NCBI GenBank assembly: GCA_037976565.1
Contig: CP137668.1
Coordinates: 35,788,088 to 35,852,087, forward strand
DNA: 64,000 nt
Origin: Mesocentrotus franciscanus
Lineage: Eukaryota; Echinodermata; Echinoidea; Camarodonta; Strongylocentrotidae
Reading direction: 5' to 3'
Part shown: piece by piece, positions 24,511-36,246 of the stretch
How the letters are laid out: each line of letters starts with the position of its first letter
How positions within the stretch are numbered: position 1 is the stretch's first letter
The notes under the pieces: model-generated
Seen by the model: the letters and a program-made list of their open reading frames with translations, nothing else
Told to the model about the DNA's origin: nothing
Database searches by the model: none
Translations under genes and position numbers: made by a program

Positions 24511-25146
24511 TGTCTTGTAATGTTCCTTAATTTTCTACAGCTCTGCCCTTTGCCCTTTGGCCTTGGAACTCAAAATACGAATTTGCATATTATGACGTCA
24601 GCATATTTATGGAAAATTGATTGTATCTGTAAATATGGATCGATTTACTTCCAAATTTTGCTATGTTGTAGCTAAGACAATTTTCTAAAAGATCAGTTAT
24701 TCAGATTACATAACAGACCACCTAATTCGTCCTCATGACGAATTACATTTCTAGTTTAATTTCATTTTGGGATGCCAAGAATGTCATTTTGAATTATGAT
24801 ACAGAAAAAAGGGCTGTGCATCACATATTTAATACTTGGTGGTAGCTTTCTATTGCTATGCGAATAGGCCTGTGTTCAACTATAAAAAAAAGACAATGTT
24901 ACCTTGAACTAAGCACACAAAGTATGCCTAAATTTTCATCTTTTTCAGCAGAAAAAATCAATGAAAATCAATAATTTGCAAAAGAAATTGATTTAAATCC
25001 AACAACAAACACCTGCACAACCATTCAAATGGAAGATTAATAAACCATTTTTTTTAAAGGATGCTAAAGTAACGGAACTTGTTAGAAGAAGCTTCCAAAG
25101 AAACACAATTGTAAAACATAAGTATTTAAAGAGCTTAGCTGAAGTT

Positions 25147-25320
25147 GACTCACTTATGAAAAATTTGAAGAAAAAAAAAAAAACAGAGAGATAGAGAAAC
25201 ACATTGAATAGGAGGGGGAAAGGGCTTAGTAAGAGGGATATAGAGGGAGGAGGAGTAGAGGTGGTGAGGTAGAATGATACAGTGAGGAAGAGTGAGAGTG
25301 AGAGATAGATAGAAAGGGGG

Positions 25321-25377
<57 letters not shown>

Positions 25378-26063
25378 TAAGAGGAGGGAAAGATACAGAG
25401 AGAGAATAGAGAAAGAAAGAGAGAGAGATAGAGGAGGAGGGAAAGATACAGAGAGAGAAAGAGAAAGATAGAGAAAGAGAGAGAAAGAGAGAGAGAGTGA
25501 AGGGGGAACAGAGAGAGAGGAGGGGAAGAAAGAGGAGGGGAAGAAAGAAAGAGGAGGAGAGAAAGAGAAAGGAGAGAGAAAGAGAGAGAGAGAGGAAGAG
25601 AGAGAGAAAGAGAGAGAGATTGAAAGATAGAGAGAGAGGGGATGTAAGGGAGAGAAAATAACAATGGTATTATATCTTCAACATAAGGCCCAAGTAAAGT
25701 GAATATAATTTGTTTATAGATGCTAATCATGAACTATTAATTTAAAAATAATTTTATATGCCAGTATTATTGCCTATTCACACAAGTCGACTCACTTATG
25801 AAAAATTTGAACAAAAAAAAAAACAGAGAGAAAGTTGTGAAGACAAATTGATGGTGAGAGATAGAGAAACACATTGAATAGGAGGGGAAAAGGGCTTAGT
25901 AAGAGGGATATAGAGGGAGGAGGAGTAGAGGTGGTGAGGTAGAATGATACAGTGAGGAAGAGTGAGAGTGAGAGATAGATAGAAAGGGGGGTACAGAGAG
26001 AGAGAGAAAGAGATAGAGAAAGAGAGAGATAAATAAGAGGAGGGAAAGATACAGAGAGAGAAT

Positions 26064-26106
<43 letters not shown>

Positions 26107-26208
26107 TAGAGGAGGAGGGAAAGATACAGAGAGAGAAAGAGAGAGAGAGTGAAGGGGGAACAGAGAGAGAGAGGAGGGGAAGAAAGAGAAAGGAGAGAGA
26201 GAAAGAGA

Positions 26209-26242
<34 letters not shown>

Positions 26243-26425
26243 AAGAGAGAGAGATTGAAAGATAGAGAGAGAGGGGATCAGATGTAAGGGAGAGAAAATA
26301 ACAATGGTATTATATCATCAACATAAGGCCCAAGTAAAGTGAATATAATTTGTTTATGGATGCTTATCATGAACTATTAATTTAAAAATAATTGTATATG
26401 CCAGTATTATTGTCTATTCACACAA
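25147..26425. repeat. Tandem duplication, unit about 640 bp, GA-rich
   Basis: GACTCACTTATGAAAAATTT occurs at 25147 and 25789. The tails, from 'gtaagggagagaaaataaca' to 'tattcacacaa', match almost base for base at about 25647-25786 and 26287-26425. The core of each unit is a (GA)n microsatellite that differs in length and interruptions. Copy 2 has 'gaaagttgtgaagacaaatt' that is absent from copy 1. The 245-codon minus-strand frame here is microsatellite, not a gene. Confidence 0.92.
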
Positions 26426-26720
26426 TGTCTATTCAAATGGTATATAATCACAAATCAATTCTAGCATAAAGATATAGGGGATGTGTTGGGGATAGAAACC
26501 AGAGATCATAACACCGCTATTCACATAGAGGATTGTTCCTATTGTTCTATAAAGTACAACAGATGTTGCCCTATTCTCGCATCTGCCTATTCTCTCAAAG
26601 AAATGTAATTTAGAAATAAGCATTCAATGCAAAGGAGAGTCTAAATTCAGCAAGAATATGGAACCAGAAAATGGATGCAAGTAAATACAAGAATATTTTT
26701 AAGAAGATGGTTTGTTATGT

Positions 26721-26787
26721 CTGTTGAATACCAGAAGGACGTCCACTACTAGCATGTTGGATAAGAGTTAACACACTTCTGGCTCTC
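26721..26787. repeat. SPE copy 1 (short palindromic element)
   Basis: Diverged member of the GCCAGAAGG...CCTTCTGGC family: 'accagaaggac' on the left, 'gagttaacacacttctggct' on the right. Confidence 0.6.
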
Positions 26788-27108
26788 AAAAAATGAATGA
26801 CCTTTATATTTATTTAATAAAATGTGATAACACTAAGAGTATACCTTCAGTCTGCCCATTTCAATATATTTATAAATGCGGAACAGAAAAACAAAATTGG
26901 GAGCAAATACATCGCACAAAATACACGTGCAGTTGTGAAGGAAAATACATGTGTTGTGAAGGAAATTCACTTCAATCAAATTTGATATGTTTGTCATATT
27001 GTTGTATGCATGCTAACAGATTTATGTAGGTTAAAAGCATACAGGAATTGTGGCTGTGCATAACAAATAAGGGTGATGCAATAGGTCACCAAAGATAGGT
27101 GGACTTAA

Positions 27109-27606
27109 AGGTATACCAAAGTTTTGGTATGAAGTCATGAATTTGGTTCAAATGAACATATTGGAAGCATATGCAATTTTACAATATTCAAAGATCGTTG
27201 TCGCGGTTAAAATCGAGTCTAAAGTGATGAAATTGTAAATAATAAACTCTTTATGTTGTATAGCGCCCTCTCAAGACTGATATTACTTTAGCTTTAAAAC
27301 AATGTTTCTTGACTACAATCGACCGATTTGCTATTCCCGTTTGGAAATTATATATCAGAACTGCCTATTCTGAGATTTTCGCAGTCGCAGCTACCATGGA
27401 ATGGCCTAAGGCGCTATTTAAAATATTTGAAATTTACCGGGAGCACCAGTAAATTTTGATTATTCAATTTGCTCGAAAGCAGAAGTGTTTTAGGGGCTAA
27501 ATTTTTTAGTGCTTATAATAAACCCACAGGGGCATCCAAATATATCAAAAATTTAAAGAATTACTACCCATCCAATTTCAAAATTTCCCAAAACTTTGCA
27601 TTACCT
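27109..27606. mobile_element. TTAA-flanked inverted-repeat element
   Basis: The left end AGGTATACCAAAGTTTTGG and the reverse complement of the right end, AGGTAATGCAAAGTTTTGG, agree at 16 of 19 positions. Both ends abut TTAA (27105-27108, 27607-27610). A TTAA duplication is the mark of piggyBac-type insertion, though the ends do not begin with the usual CCC. Nothing coding inside. Confidence 0.6.
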
Positions 27607-28095
27607 TTAAAGACAACTTTGAGGGGAGATGAAAGTAGAGAAACAAGATGAAAAGACTGTAACATATGTATTTTAAAGGAAAGTGAAGGCTTGCTTCACA
27701 TGTGTGGACAAATTAAACAAGACTATGGTGCAAAAGAGAAGAGGAATTAATAGCAAGAAGGTGAAGGCAAAGAAGAAGTAAGGAGGAAGGGAAAAGGAGG
27801 GGGAAGAGGAGGAGGAGGAAGAGGGAATAATATAAGGGAAAAGATGAACAAATGGAAGAAGTAGAAGATGAAAAAAATGAAAAAATATAATGGAGAAGAA
27901 AAGAACCTTAATAAGTCAATATACCCTAGTTAAATATTTAAAGGGAATTTAAAGGGAATGTCTTTAAAATGCACACAAGATCAATTTGAGACAATCTTCA
28001 GGCAAAAATTAAAAAAAAAACAAAGAGTGTTATTTCAGAAGTAACTACGGATATCCTATTAAACATATATTATATTATTATATATTATATATATA

Positions 28096-28599
28096 CAGTG
28101 CGTCCCGGAAAAAAACAAAACCAAGAATTATCGTGGTTTTATAATAACTTAATCACAATTATAATTAATAAATGACACATATTTGTAAAGCTTAGATCCC
28201 CCTCTCTCATTTGATGCAATTCATATGATGCATATTTCACCCATGAGTGATTAAAAACAATTTGAAGAAAGGATACCAAAAAGTCATTTGGCGAACTGTA
28301 TCTGAATTTCAAAGAGAAATTCATATTTCTACAAAGTTCATTTTCTGCCCTTTTATATGACACCTCAATCGGGAAAAATGAGCCAGAAATAACAAAGTTC
28401 TGTTTGTTTAAATTAATGCTTGCATTTCCATAATTTTATTAAACAAATTCGTTCCACTGGCTGCCTGCCCTAACAACAAACAAAGAAGGCGAGACTTTAT
28501 GCGTGGCTGAAGGCAACGAAACGGAGTTAAGTCTTTTGTCAACTCTGTTTGTTGCTACGGCAGGCAGCCAGTAAAAACAAATTTTTCTGGGACGCACTG
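28096..28599. mobile_element. Mariner-like MITE, 504 bp, TA duplication
   Basis: The ends CAGTGCGTCCCGGAAAAA and CAGTGCGTCCCAGAAAAA (reverse complement of the right end) are flanked by TA on both sides, as in Tc1/mariner elements. No transposase frame remains. Confidence 0.85.
28456..28572. mobile_element. Palindrome nested inside the mariner-like MITE
   Basis: The arms ACTGGCTGCCTGCCCTAACA and ACTGGCTGCCTGCCGTAGCA (reverse complement of the right arm) run 27 bp with two mismatches and enclose about 63 bp. Either a second MITE inserted into the first or an inner inverted repeat of the same element. Confidence 0.8.
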
Positions 28600-29085
28600 T
28601 ATATCTGTATGAATTTCCTGTGATCTTGCTTCGAAGAGGATTAATCAATGTGATCTGCTCTAAGAAAATGCGAAGGGCCTCAAGTTATTGCATTACATCG
28701 TCCATGCTCTCAAGAAAAAATCAACAAAGAACACCTGAATTTAAAAACCTGCCCTTTCGACCGACCGGCTTTGCCAATTTACTTGGGGGTCGTAAGCCTG
28801 CCCAATGCAAGTGGATAAACACGGGCAAGGTTTGTCTTTGTGTCTGGTTATCGATTTGTCGGCACAAGATGCGAGGAAGAGGGGAATCTAGTTTACCCGT
28901 CTGACTAAATTTGATTTCGTGGTGCTGGAATATCTCTACACACTATATCGCACTTGGGAAGGCCAGGGGAAGGCTCTGGATAATTCCCAAAGTGAATTGC
29001 TCAAGTTTGACATATTCATGGTTCTTAGATAAAATGTAGAGTCATAATCTTAAAGGTTTGTGTAGAAGGAGCATCTTTATATATT

Positions 29086-29156
29086 GTGTTTGGAGCTAGA
29101 AGGACATGAACTCTGTGTTTGAGTATATGAGTTAACACCCTTCTAACATCAAACAG
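29086..29156. repeat. SPE copy 2
   Basis: 'tttggagctagaaggacatg' on the left, 'tatgagttaacacccttcta' and 'catcaaacag' on the right; imperfect palindrome. Confidence 0.75.
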
Positions 29157-29499
29157 GCAATATATGGATCTAAACTCGCAGCGCAAGTACAAGGGGTTAC
29201 AAACTGCCGTAAAATACACAGAATATGATTTTAGTAGAAACACTGCCCTCTACTAGAAGTCATCATTGTAATTTACCATTTACTTCAGACCACACCCTAT
29301 AACATAGTTGGTGGGGAAGACACATAATTTTAAATTTGACCTTTTGAAAAGGAGAAGGTGAAGATCTTCAACTGTTCCGTTGATTCATTGTGTGCTTAGC
29401 AAAAAGGTGCAAATGAATGCAAATGAACATTAAATTTGAGAGAAGTACACATTCTTATTAAAGTTTTTATCATTCTTCAACTGCTCTACACAATGTACT

Positions 29500-29565
29500 G
29501 TTCAGAGCCAGAAGGACATTAAATCTGTGTTAAAATATATGACTTAAAACCCTTCTGGCTTCCGA
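29500..29565. repeat. SPE copy 3
   Basis: 'agagccagaaggacattaaa' on the left and 'aaacccttctggcttc' on the right, 350 bp from copy 2 in the same orientation. Confidence 0.75.
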
Positions 29566-31469
29566 TGTATACTGCTCAAGTTGCTAACGGTGGTATCATT
29601 CCTTGAGCAATCGAAACAAAACACTATAGAACTTCAACCAAAATCTTGAGTTTGTGTCTTCATGACGGATTGCTATAGGTACATCCCTCCCTTCAGTAAT
29701 CTCATGTTCAACCTACACTGTACACGCATGTCCCTATTATTATACTGACTATCCTGAAATGAACCCCTTTAATCGGACATTATTTCTCACGCTTGGAATA
29801 TTTGCCCTCTTTCGTTCCCTCATCTCGCTAATGGCCTACCCACGATCCTTATCCAGTCGTATTAGTAAGCTGGCAGTGAACCTGTGAACCCAAGGTACAA
29901 TGTTGGCCTCAAAAACTCTGCACGGATCAATAGCTATTCAACTCCCCGTGGCTAATTCCATCTCATCGTAATGAGCTTGAAAGAGTGGTGCTGCCCTCTG
30001 TTGACAATAAACAGCACAGTTTCATAGAGTAAGAATCGGCAGTGCTAAACTTATCCAGTTCCATCCAATCCAATGCACATGTTAATTCATACATTGCATT
30101 TTCAGCAGTAATAATCTGCTCCATACAAATTTGAGCCCTCAAACATTAATCAATATTACGCTATGGTGAAATATAAGGACAAATATGTTCTTTTTAAATC
30201 TCAAAGTTATCTTTATCTTCATTTATAACTTCATCATTTAACTATATGATTCTCCATACTTTAACTTTTAGATTTGTTATCCTGGCTCAAAACAATTTAA
30301 AAAGCAACTAAAACACATCTATGTATCATATAATTTAAAGCAACAAATAGTCCTAAAGAAAGGGAGATGCCATTTGAAGAAGAAAAAAAGATTTCTACTA
30401 CCAGTATGCACATTCTTCAAAGATACACTAAATTTAATTGAGAGCAACAAAGTACTAAACTATCAGGAAAGCGGATGTAAAAAATGGAGACATTAATAAA
30501 GACATATTATCTACCATATCTAACCCTACGGAGTGCCACTAAAGTTTATAATTATATACTAGTACATAATACAAGATTTAAATATGTGTTCACCTTGATA
30601 AATTGTATTCCTTTGCATGAAAATGCACAAAACATGGGCTTTTTACAAACTTCAAGGTGAAAGCTAAACTGTTCTTAGTCCAAAAATACTAGAGCTGTTA
30701 AATCAACCAAAGCCTGAAAAGGCTAAACTGTGCAATATACAAAGACATTTCCTTTGTATTACTCCTTTGATCACCTCTTCCGTAATATAACAATCTTATT
30801 TTCATTTTTTTCCTTCATCTTAAAGCTTCCAGAATATGAAATCTACTGAAGATGTAGAATGACTATACCACTTGCCAATAGACAGGCTAGCACAGCCTCA
30901 ATGGAGACTCATCAGTGAAGTACAACACCTCCCTCTGTTGTCCATGCTTGTTTCAGCATTCAACGAGGACAACACAACAACGCATCTTGTGTTGGCAGCA
31001 GACTTGTTTGTCATGGTGGTTCAACATCAAGTCAAAAGACCTTGCAAGCAAACGACAGCTGTTTACTCGCTGGAGAAGTGCAGAATGCAATCTGACACAT
31101 GATCAGTGAAGCATGACAGGACTATGGTGCTTGGCTGCTTGAATTCAATTTCACAGGCTATAGGCCCTCATCCCTCTTTTCTCTGACTCATTAATTACCA
31201 CAATTAGGAAAGATTATTAAAATCACTTTATCAGGTGTAAGTGAATATGTAAGTCGATTTGCTTGCTATATTCTGTATTCAAAATAAAAAAAGCTTCCCT
31301 TTATGATTTCTAAAACCTTCCTACATTCTCTGCAATGATTCAACTTAGCAGGCTAGAGGCTTTCCTTCTTCTTCTCTGAGTCATACCACACATGCAAGTG
31401 ATAATTAGGAAAGATTATTAGAATCACTTCACAATATGAATGAGAATTTATTCAAAGTCTATTGTCTGC

Positions 31470-31494
31470 TATATATATATATATATATATATAT
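31470..31494. repeat. (TA)n microsatellite
   Basis: Twelve TA dinucleotides in a row. Confidence 0.95.
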
Positions 31495-32552
31495 TGTAAA
31501 TAAATAGCCCTTAAATCATTATTAAGAGGACTTACGACCCATTCATATAATCGTTACCAGTGAAGCATTTTTTCACGCACAATAATCTTTCATTAATAAA
31601 TTTTAAATAGTTTTAAGGCATCAGGATCAGCAGTGTTTTTTAGTTATGAATAAGGAATTAGGCCTCTATGAAAAGTGCTTTGATTAGATTAGCTGTAATG
31701 ATGAATTGTAAGAATAAATCTGTTTATATTTTTTGTAAAACAAGGGACTTGCAAAAAGGCATGGAATAGCAAAACTGAGTAACTGTAATTAATATTTGAT
31801 TAATGATTAATGAATTCAATCATCTAAATATAAAAAAATTGCTTCAATAGAACCCATGGTCCATGTATAATGTCCATTTCACTCTAAATCTACTTTATAA
31901 ATAAATATGCTTTTTAAATTTCAAAGAATTCTTTTAAATGATCTCATCAATGCCTGTTTTAGTGTTTTTACTCAACTTTCCAAGAATTAATAAATCAATT
32001 GAATTTCAATGGTGAAACATTGACTGATTTTGTCTATGTATTTTTGCTCTATTTTAATTTCCACATATATATACATTTGTACATTCATAAAGTACCCCAT
32101 TTTTCAGATGATTATGGTTGCAATTGGACTTTAGATTAGATTTAGTGTTAGGGTGAGATAGCATTTGATCCATGGTTGATCCATGGTTGAAGTTTCAATT
32201 TCCGTTAAGTGTATAATAGGGGCTGCAGACCAATTGTTACAGTACAACTCTACGTACAGTTCCAGTCTACATTGACAACATACATGGTGTAGTAAACTGC
32301 ATAAAACCTTGCCTACAAAACCATAAAGATAAGTTGAAAAGTAAAGCATTTGTCTTGATACCCTTGTGATGATCCTACAAATTTTGATCTTTTGTCACGC
32401 TTTTGGCAAATATTCCAGGCTATACACCCATGTCGCTGTTGGAATAAAAGGGTGATTTTTCACATTATTCTGTACACAAGCCTCCTGCTTATTGGGAAGT
32501 ATTTTTTTCATGCATTGCTATAGACCTACCTGCAACATTATACAGTATGCAT

Positions 32553-32704
32553 ATAATATTGAATGGCATTGAGTGGGATACAAGTATATATCCCACGAGC
32601 TGATGAGCATATTTCACGAGTCGGCATTGACTAGTAAAATATCCTCAAAGCGAGTGCGATATATCCTTGTATCACACAAAAGAAAAGCTATTCAATATCA
32701 TTAT
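32553..32704. mobile_element. Inverted-repeat element, about 150 bp
   Basis: The left arm 'ataatattgaatggc...gggatacaag' matches the reverse complement of the right arm 'cttgtatcaca...gctattcaatatcattat'. Arms of about 40 bp with gaps; no frame inside. Confidence 0.6.
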
Positions 32705-33110
32705 TATTAATTGTATACGGTAGTGTCTATGACATCAATATTCCTCAACAAGTCTTTATGTTTTTTAATTAACTTCAACATTAAAGACAGGGAGGAAACC
32801 AGGTTTGTCCTCACTCGAGCCTTTTTCAAAGGCTGCGGGCATGCATCCATTGTTTTTAATAGCCTATATATATTCACTGTTTTACGCATTCGCGCACCTC
32901 AAACCATGAGATATGGAGAAATACTGCAAGGTCATCCAGATACTTTTGCGCAAAACATAAGATACACTGATTTATCTCGTCGGTGTAAACCCTTCATACA
33001 AATACTATAAATGTTTCATACCTGCTTTTGCTTACAACATATGTTTAAATTTAAATTGAACATATTATTCTTTAGAGGCCCTATTAGATATTTCCTTATA
33101 TCACACATAC

Positions 33111-33263
33111 CTTTGTTTTCTTCTTCTTCTTCCTTGTAATAACTGAAAGGCCCTCCATCACAAAGTCATAGACTACATAATAACATTGCTGCAAGAATCC
33201 GCATTTATATCCTGCTATAGTCACATGCCAGTAAGAATGATCCATTACAAGGTGTTCTGCCAG
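33111..33263 (-). CDS. Internal coding exon, 51 codons, phase 0-0
   Basis: Minus strand. A good acceptor (AAATATTATTGCAG) and an excellent donor (AAAG|GTATGTGTG) enclose 153 nt open in one frame. The peptide starts LAEHLVMDHSYWHVTIAG, has a hydrophobic/aromatic middle with CYYVVYDFVMEG, and ends in a basic run RKKKKKTK at the donor. The phases match the exon at 36.7 kb upstream, also phase 0, so the two could be spliced together. The basic tail could be a nuclear-targeting or membrane-binding patch (inference). I do not recognise the family. This is one of the two most convincing exons in the window. Confidence 0.72.
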
Positions 33264-33669
33264 CTGCAATAATATTTTGTCCAGGTTAACCACAAGTTAT
33301 TACAATTGCACAACACAATTGAAAATTATAATAGTATATTGCATCTGTACATTGAGATCTACATGTTTATTGATTGACGCAGATAAAAAAAAAGCCACCT
33401 GAAGGCATTTTGGGCTGTATTTAAAAGATTATTGTCTGATCATCTATCAAACTTAATATCGACACAACTTAACACTGAGGGACGCAGGATGAAGAGAAGT
33501 ATTATAACCAACCAACACCTATTCCAAGATGTCTGATTTAAAAGTACAGAAGAAATGACACCCCCTATAGATGTGTACTTAAATTACTAGAACATTATTC
33601 CCACTTTCAGACTTACAGAATTACTTGTATAGCTACATGATAAGTACTTATCATTTTTCTAGTCTGAAT

Positions 33670-33935
33670 GTTGTATAAAGAAATGTCCTTTAACAAAACA
33701 TCGTATAGCAAAACACATGTTTGAGCATTAATTGTTCCGAATGAAAACAGAATCAGGGTTCCATTCTATATTCGGAACGTCATGTATCGTAGGAAAATTG
33801 TACAACTGGACAGGGCTTATCATGAGGGCGCACACATGACTGCCCAGCTGTCATGTCAATTAACAACGTTTATTCATACGCTGCTGTTTTCTAGTCCAAA
33901 CGCCCCTTTTGCTATACGATGATTCTTTATACAAC
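33670..33935. mobile_element. Inverted-repeat element, 266 bp
   Basis: Left GTTGTATAAAGAA...CATCGTATAGCAAAA pairs with the reverse complement of right TTTTGCTATACGATGATTC; the left arm carries a ~17-bp extra segment. Likely a non-autonomous DNA transposon. Confidence 0.6.
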
Positions 33936-34239
33936 GTGTCTTTATATGAGTTTCGTATGAGTTTTCAGTAATCTGAACAGCTATTATGCACGGCTATGAA
34001 AACTATGTTTACATGCATCGAATTCCATTGATGCAATGTTATATTAGTATGTTTTGAAATGGATGACATTACATACATGCCATATAACTGGTATAGATCT
34101 TATTACAAAAGGCATATTTACTTCTACTGGTACCTCCTTGTGTATTGTGCACAACACACTGAAACTACAATATTTTCATTTTTCTAGTGTGGTTTGAAGT
34201 GTAGATAGACCAGATAGAAATACATTTCACTTCTAATCA

Positions 34240-34700
34240 ATTATTTTCACTATGACTGTTGTTTACATTATAAAGTCTAAACTATTTTAAGGAGAGTATA
34301 TGATTTTTGGGGGGCAAAGTAGCTCATAGTGGCATAACATCGTTGGTTGGCAGTCAAAGGATTAATCAAATATATGCCCCATCTATATTGATTTGAGGGA
34401 AATCCATTTTACTTATAACTAAGTACTACCACTACCGCTGTTGAAATATTCTAGAGAGAGTATTTACTGTGATTTTTTAGACAAGCTAGCTCATAGTGGC
34501 ATATATAACATCGGGTGCTCGCGCTCACAGTGCTAACCAAATCCACAAAATTGTATAATTTTCAATAAGGACATCGTTTCTACTCATAATCAGTTACTGT
34601 GACTACCACTGTTGTTTACATTTAGTGTACACTGTATATGAAACATTTAAAGAGTCATAATTTACTGTGATTTCTAGAGAAAGTTGAGTTCAGGTAAAAG
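34240..34700. repeat. Divergent tandem repeat, period about 175 bp
   Basis: 'ctgttgtttacatt' at 34257 and 34609 with a variant 'ctgttgaaatatt' at 34438, and 'gctcatagtggcata' at 34322 and 34489, mark about 2.5 units. A further copy of the second motif stands alone at 35732. Confidence 0.65.
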
Positions 34701-35104
34701 ATGAAAAATATATCCTGAGCTTTCTCAGTCATTTTATTTATTTCTTGAAGAACATCATGGTAGAAAATGGAAATGTCCCCTGACAATGGGTACTCTTCAA
34801 ATGCCAAAACATTTGACTTACCGGTATGACAAAAGCAGTTTGGACCAAAACTCTCATGCCATACCTACATGTATGTGTGTGTGTGTACTCCTATACACCC
34901 ATTTCTGTGTGGAGTGCATGCAGTTTCCAGCCAGAATAAGTTAATTTCCTTTCAATTCGATCATTTCAATACCTTATACATATAATCAACCTTTCCTGAT
35001 TGCTACCAGACAGATAAAGTTAAGTTTTGTTCAGGCAATTGCAATTAAAATAAGACTGTCTGGAAGCAATTTCATTGGAGAAAAAAAAAAGTCCATTATA
35101 TATA

Positions 35105-35465
35105 CAGAGATGCCAACCTCTTGACACAAAAAAACAGACTGAATATCCTAAAAAATCAGATTTTGGAGAGAAAAATCAGATTTTCACGAAAACTCGACAC
35201 TACCACTGGCCCGTTGGCCCGAGCTAGTATAATTTCTGAAAAATGTGTTACTTTTAAGAACGGTCAAGTAAAAATGTTTGATCTTTCATTAAAATTTAAT
35301 GAGAAAATTGTAAAGCAAAGTTTTTGTTGGGGTTCCGGGGTTTTCTTGAAAATGTTTCTATGCGATTCCGCGGTTTTTATGGTTTAAAAAAAAAAAAAAA
35401 AAAAATTGTATTTCACTCTTAATATCGTACTAAATACGATTTAATCGTACTGGTTGGCATCTCTG
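35105..35465. mobile_element. MITE with CAGAGATGCCAACC ends, TA duplication
   Basis: Left CAGAGATGCCAACC and right GGTTGGCATCTCTG are exact inverse copies and both are flanked by TA. A poly(A) run lies near 35386-35405. The 88-codon frame within it belongs to the element and has no recognisable transposase motif. Confidence 0.85.
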
Positions 35466-36246
35466 TATATAGCACATAAGAATACATGGTGTTGGAATCA
35501 TCAAACTAAGAAATGAACCTAGTCTTGCTGGAAGTCACAAGCACTGCATGCACACAGAATGGTACTACGCGAGCATGCATGTAAGTTTGGTCCAAACCCT
35601 GTTGCATTTTGAATAATATGACAGCATGGGACATTAATTCTTTCTGAGAAATGTTTCCCCACTAATGTTACAAATGAAATGAAAAGCTGACAAAACTAAA
35701 GCTTCTCTTTAAGAGAGTAAAAAAGGCAAGCTCATAGTAGCATACCACCACGGATTGGGAGAAACAATTAAGGTTAATCGAATCCATTCAGCTCTCTATG
35801 AACCTACGTGTGGAGCCTGTAGAGCCAAGTGAATGTACGTCCCATTAATTCTCATTAATATGAAATAGATATTCCAGTTCCTTACGATTCCACAGAGTGT
35901 CATACACCGGCAGGTATGCGAAGTATACGGCCATTAGAATTATTGGTCGGTATTAGTGTACGGTTACAAACCCGTATCAGTTACTTGGAGGAGTCTGACT
36001 GTAGACGACCAAATACCTTCATTAGCCGGTGATTGCACATTCACTGCAACTGCATTCAGAGGGTGGGATGATTGATATCAACTCTTTGATCAAGTCAGCT
36101 AATTCCAAAAAGTGAATTACAAAATTCTTGAGATGTGTATCTTCCCTTTATAGTGAAATTCCTTTTCATTTGCTCTCAAACTCTTTGCGCCTCTGTCAAA
36201 TCTGTTTTCTGTATTATTAATATTCTGTGAATGATGTGACGATTAT

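Larger units (their letters stand above)
22505..24750. mobile_element. Helentron/HINE-like non-autonomous element
   Basis: The 5' end TTAGGTGGTCTGT (22505-22517) is repeated exactly inverted at 24713-24725, followed directly by an 8-bp-arm hairpin, AATTCGTC...GACGAATT (about 24723-24743). The 5' end itself folds into a 14-bp-arm hairpin (TAGGTGGTCTGTCG / CGACAGATCACCTA). A terminal 5' repeat, a 3' copy lying inside a terminal hairpin and no transposase fit the known Helentron/Helitron2 structure. Inside are a ~115-bp direct repeat (23340-23455 and 24583-24690), a tRNA-like relic, a CT microsatellite and four CRE palindromes. A TIR transposon with subterminal hairpins is the alternative. Confidence 0.7.
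28620..32550. other. Mostly featureless AT-rich sequence
   Basis: Holds two SPE copies and a (TA)n run at 31470-31494. A plus-strand frame at about 30872-31102 has decent composition but no clear splice borders, so I do not call it. Confidence 0.5.

Noticed and set aside
24890..24925. Six-nucleotide micro-exon on the minus strand (CTTAG|TTCAAG|GTAACA)
   Set aside because: The acceptor is good, but a six-base exon cannot be supported without transcripts.
24993..25730. 245-codon minus-strand frame
   Set aside because: It reads through the GA-rich tandem duplication; only the short ends are non-repetitive and no domain is visible.
28439..28648. 69-codon minus frame
   Set aside because: It spans the nested palindrome and the MITE end; no transposase motif.
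29840..29875. 30-nt minus-strand exon (LLIRLDKDR)
   Set aside because: The acceptor lacks a pyrimidine tract and the donor GTAGGC is weak.
30872..31102. Plus frame with acceptable composition
   Set aside because: No convincing donor and the acceptors are weak; antisense frames look equally plausible.
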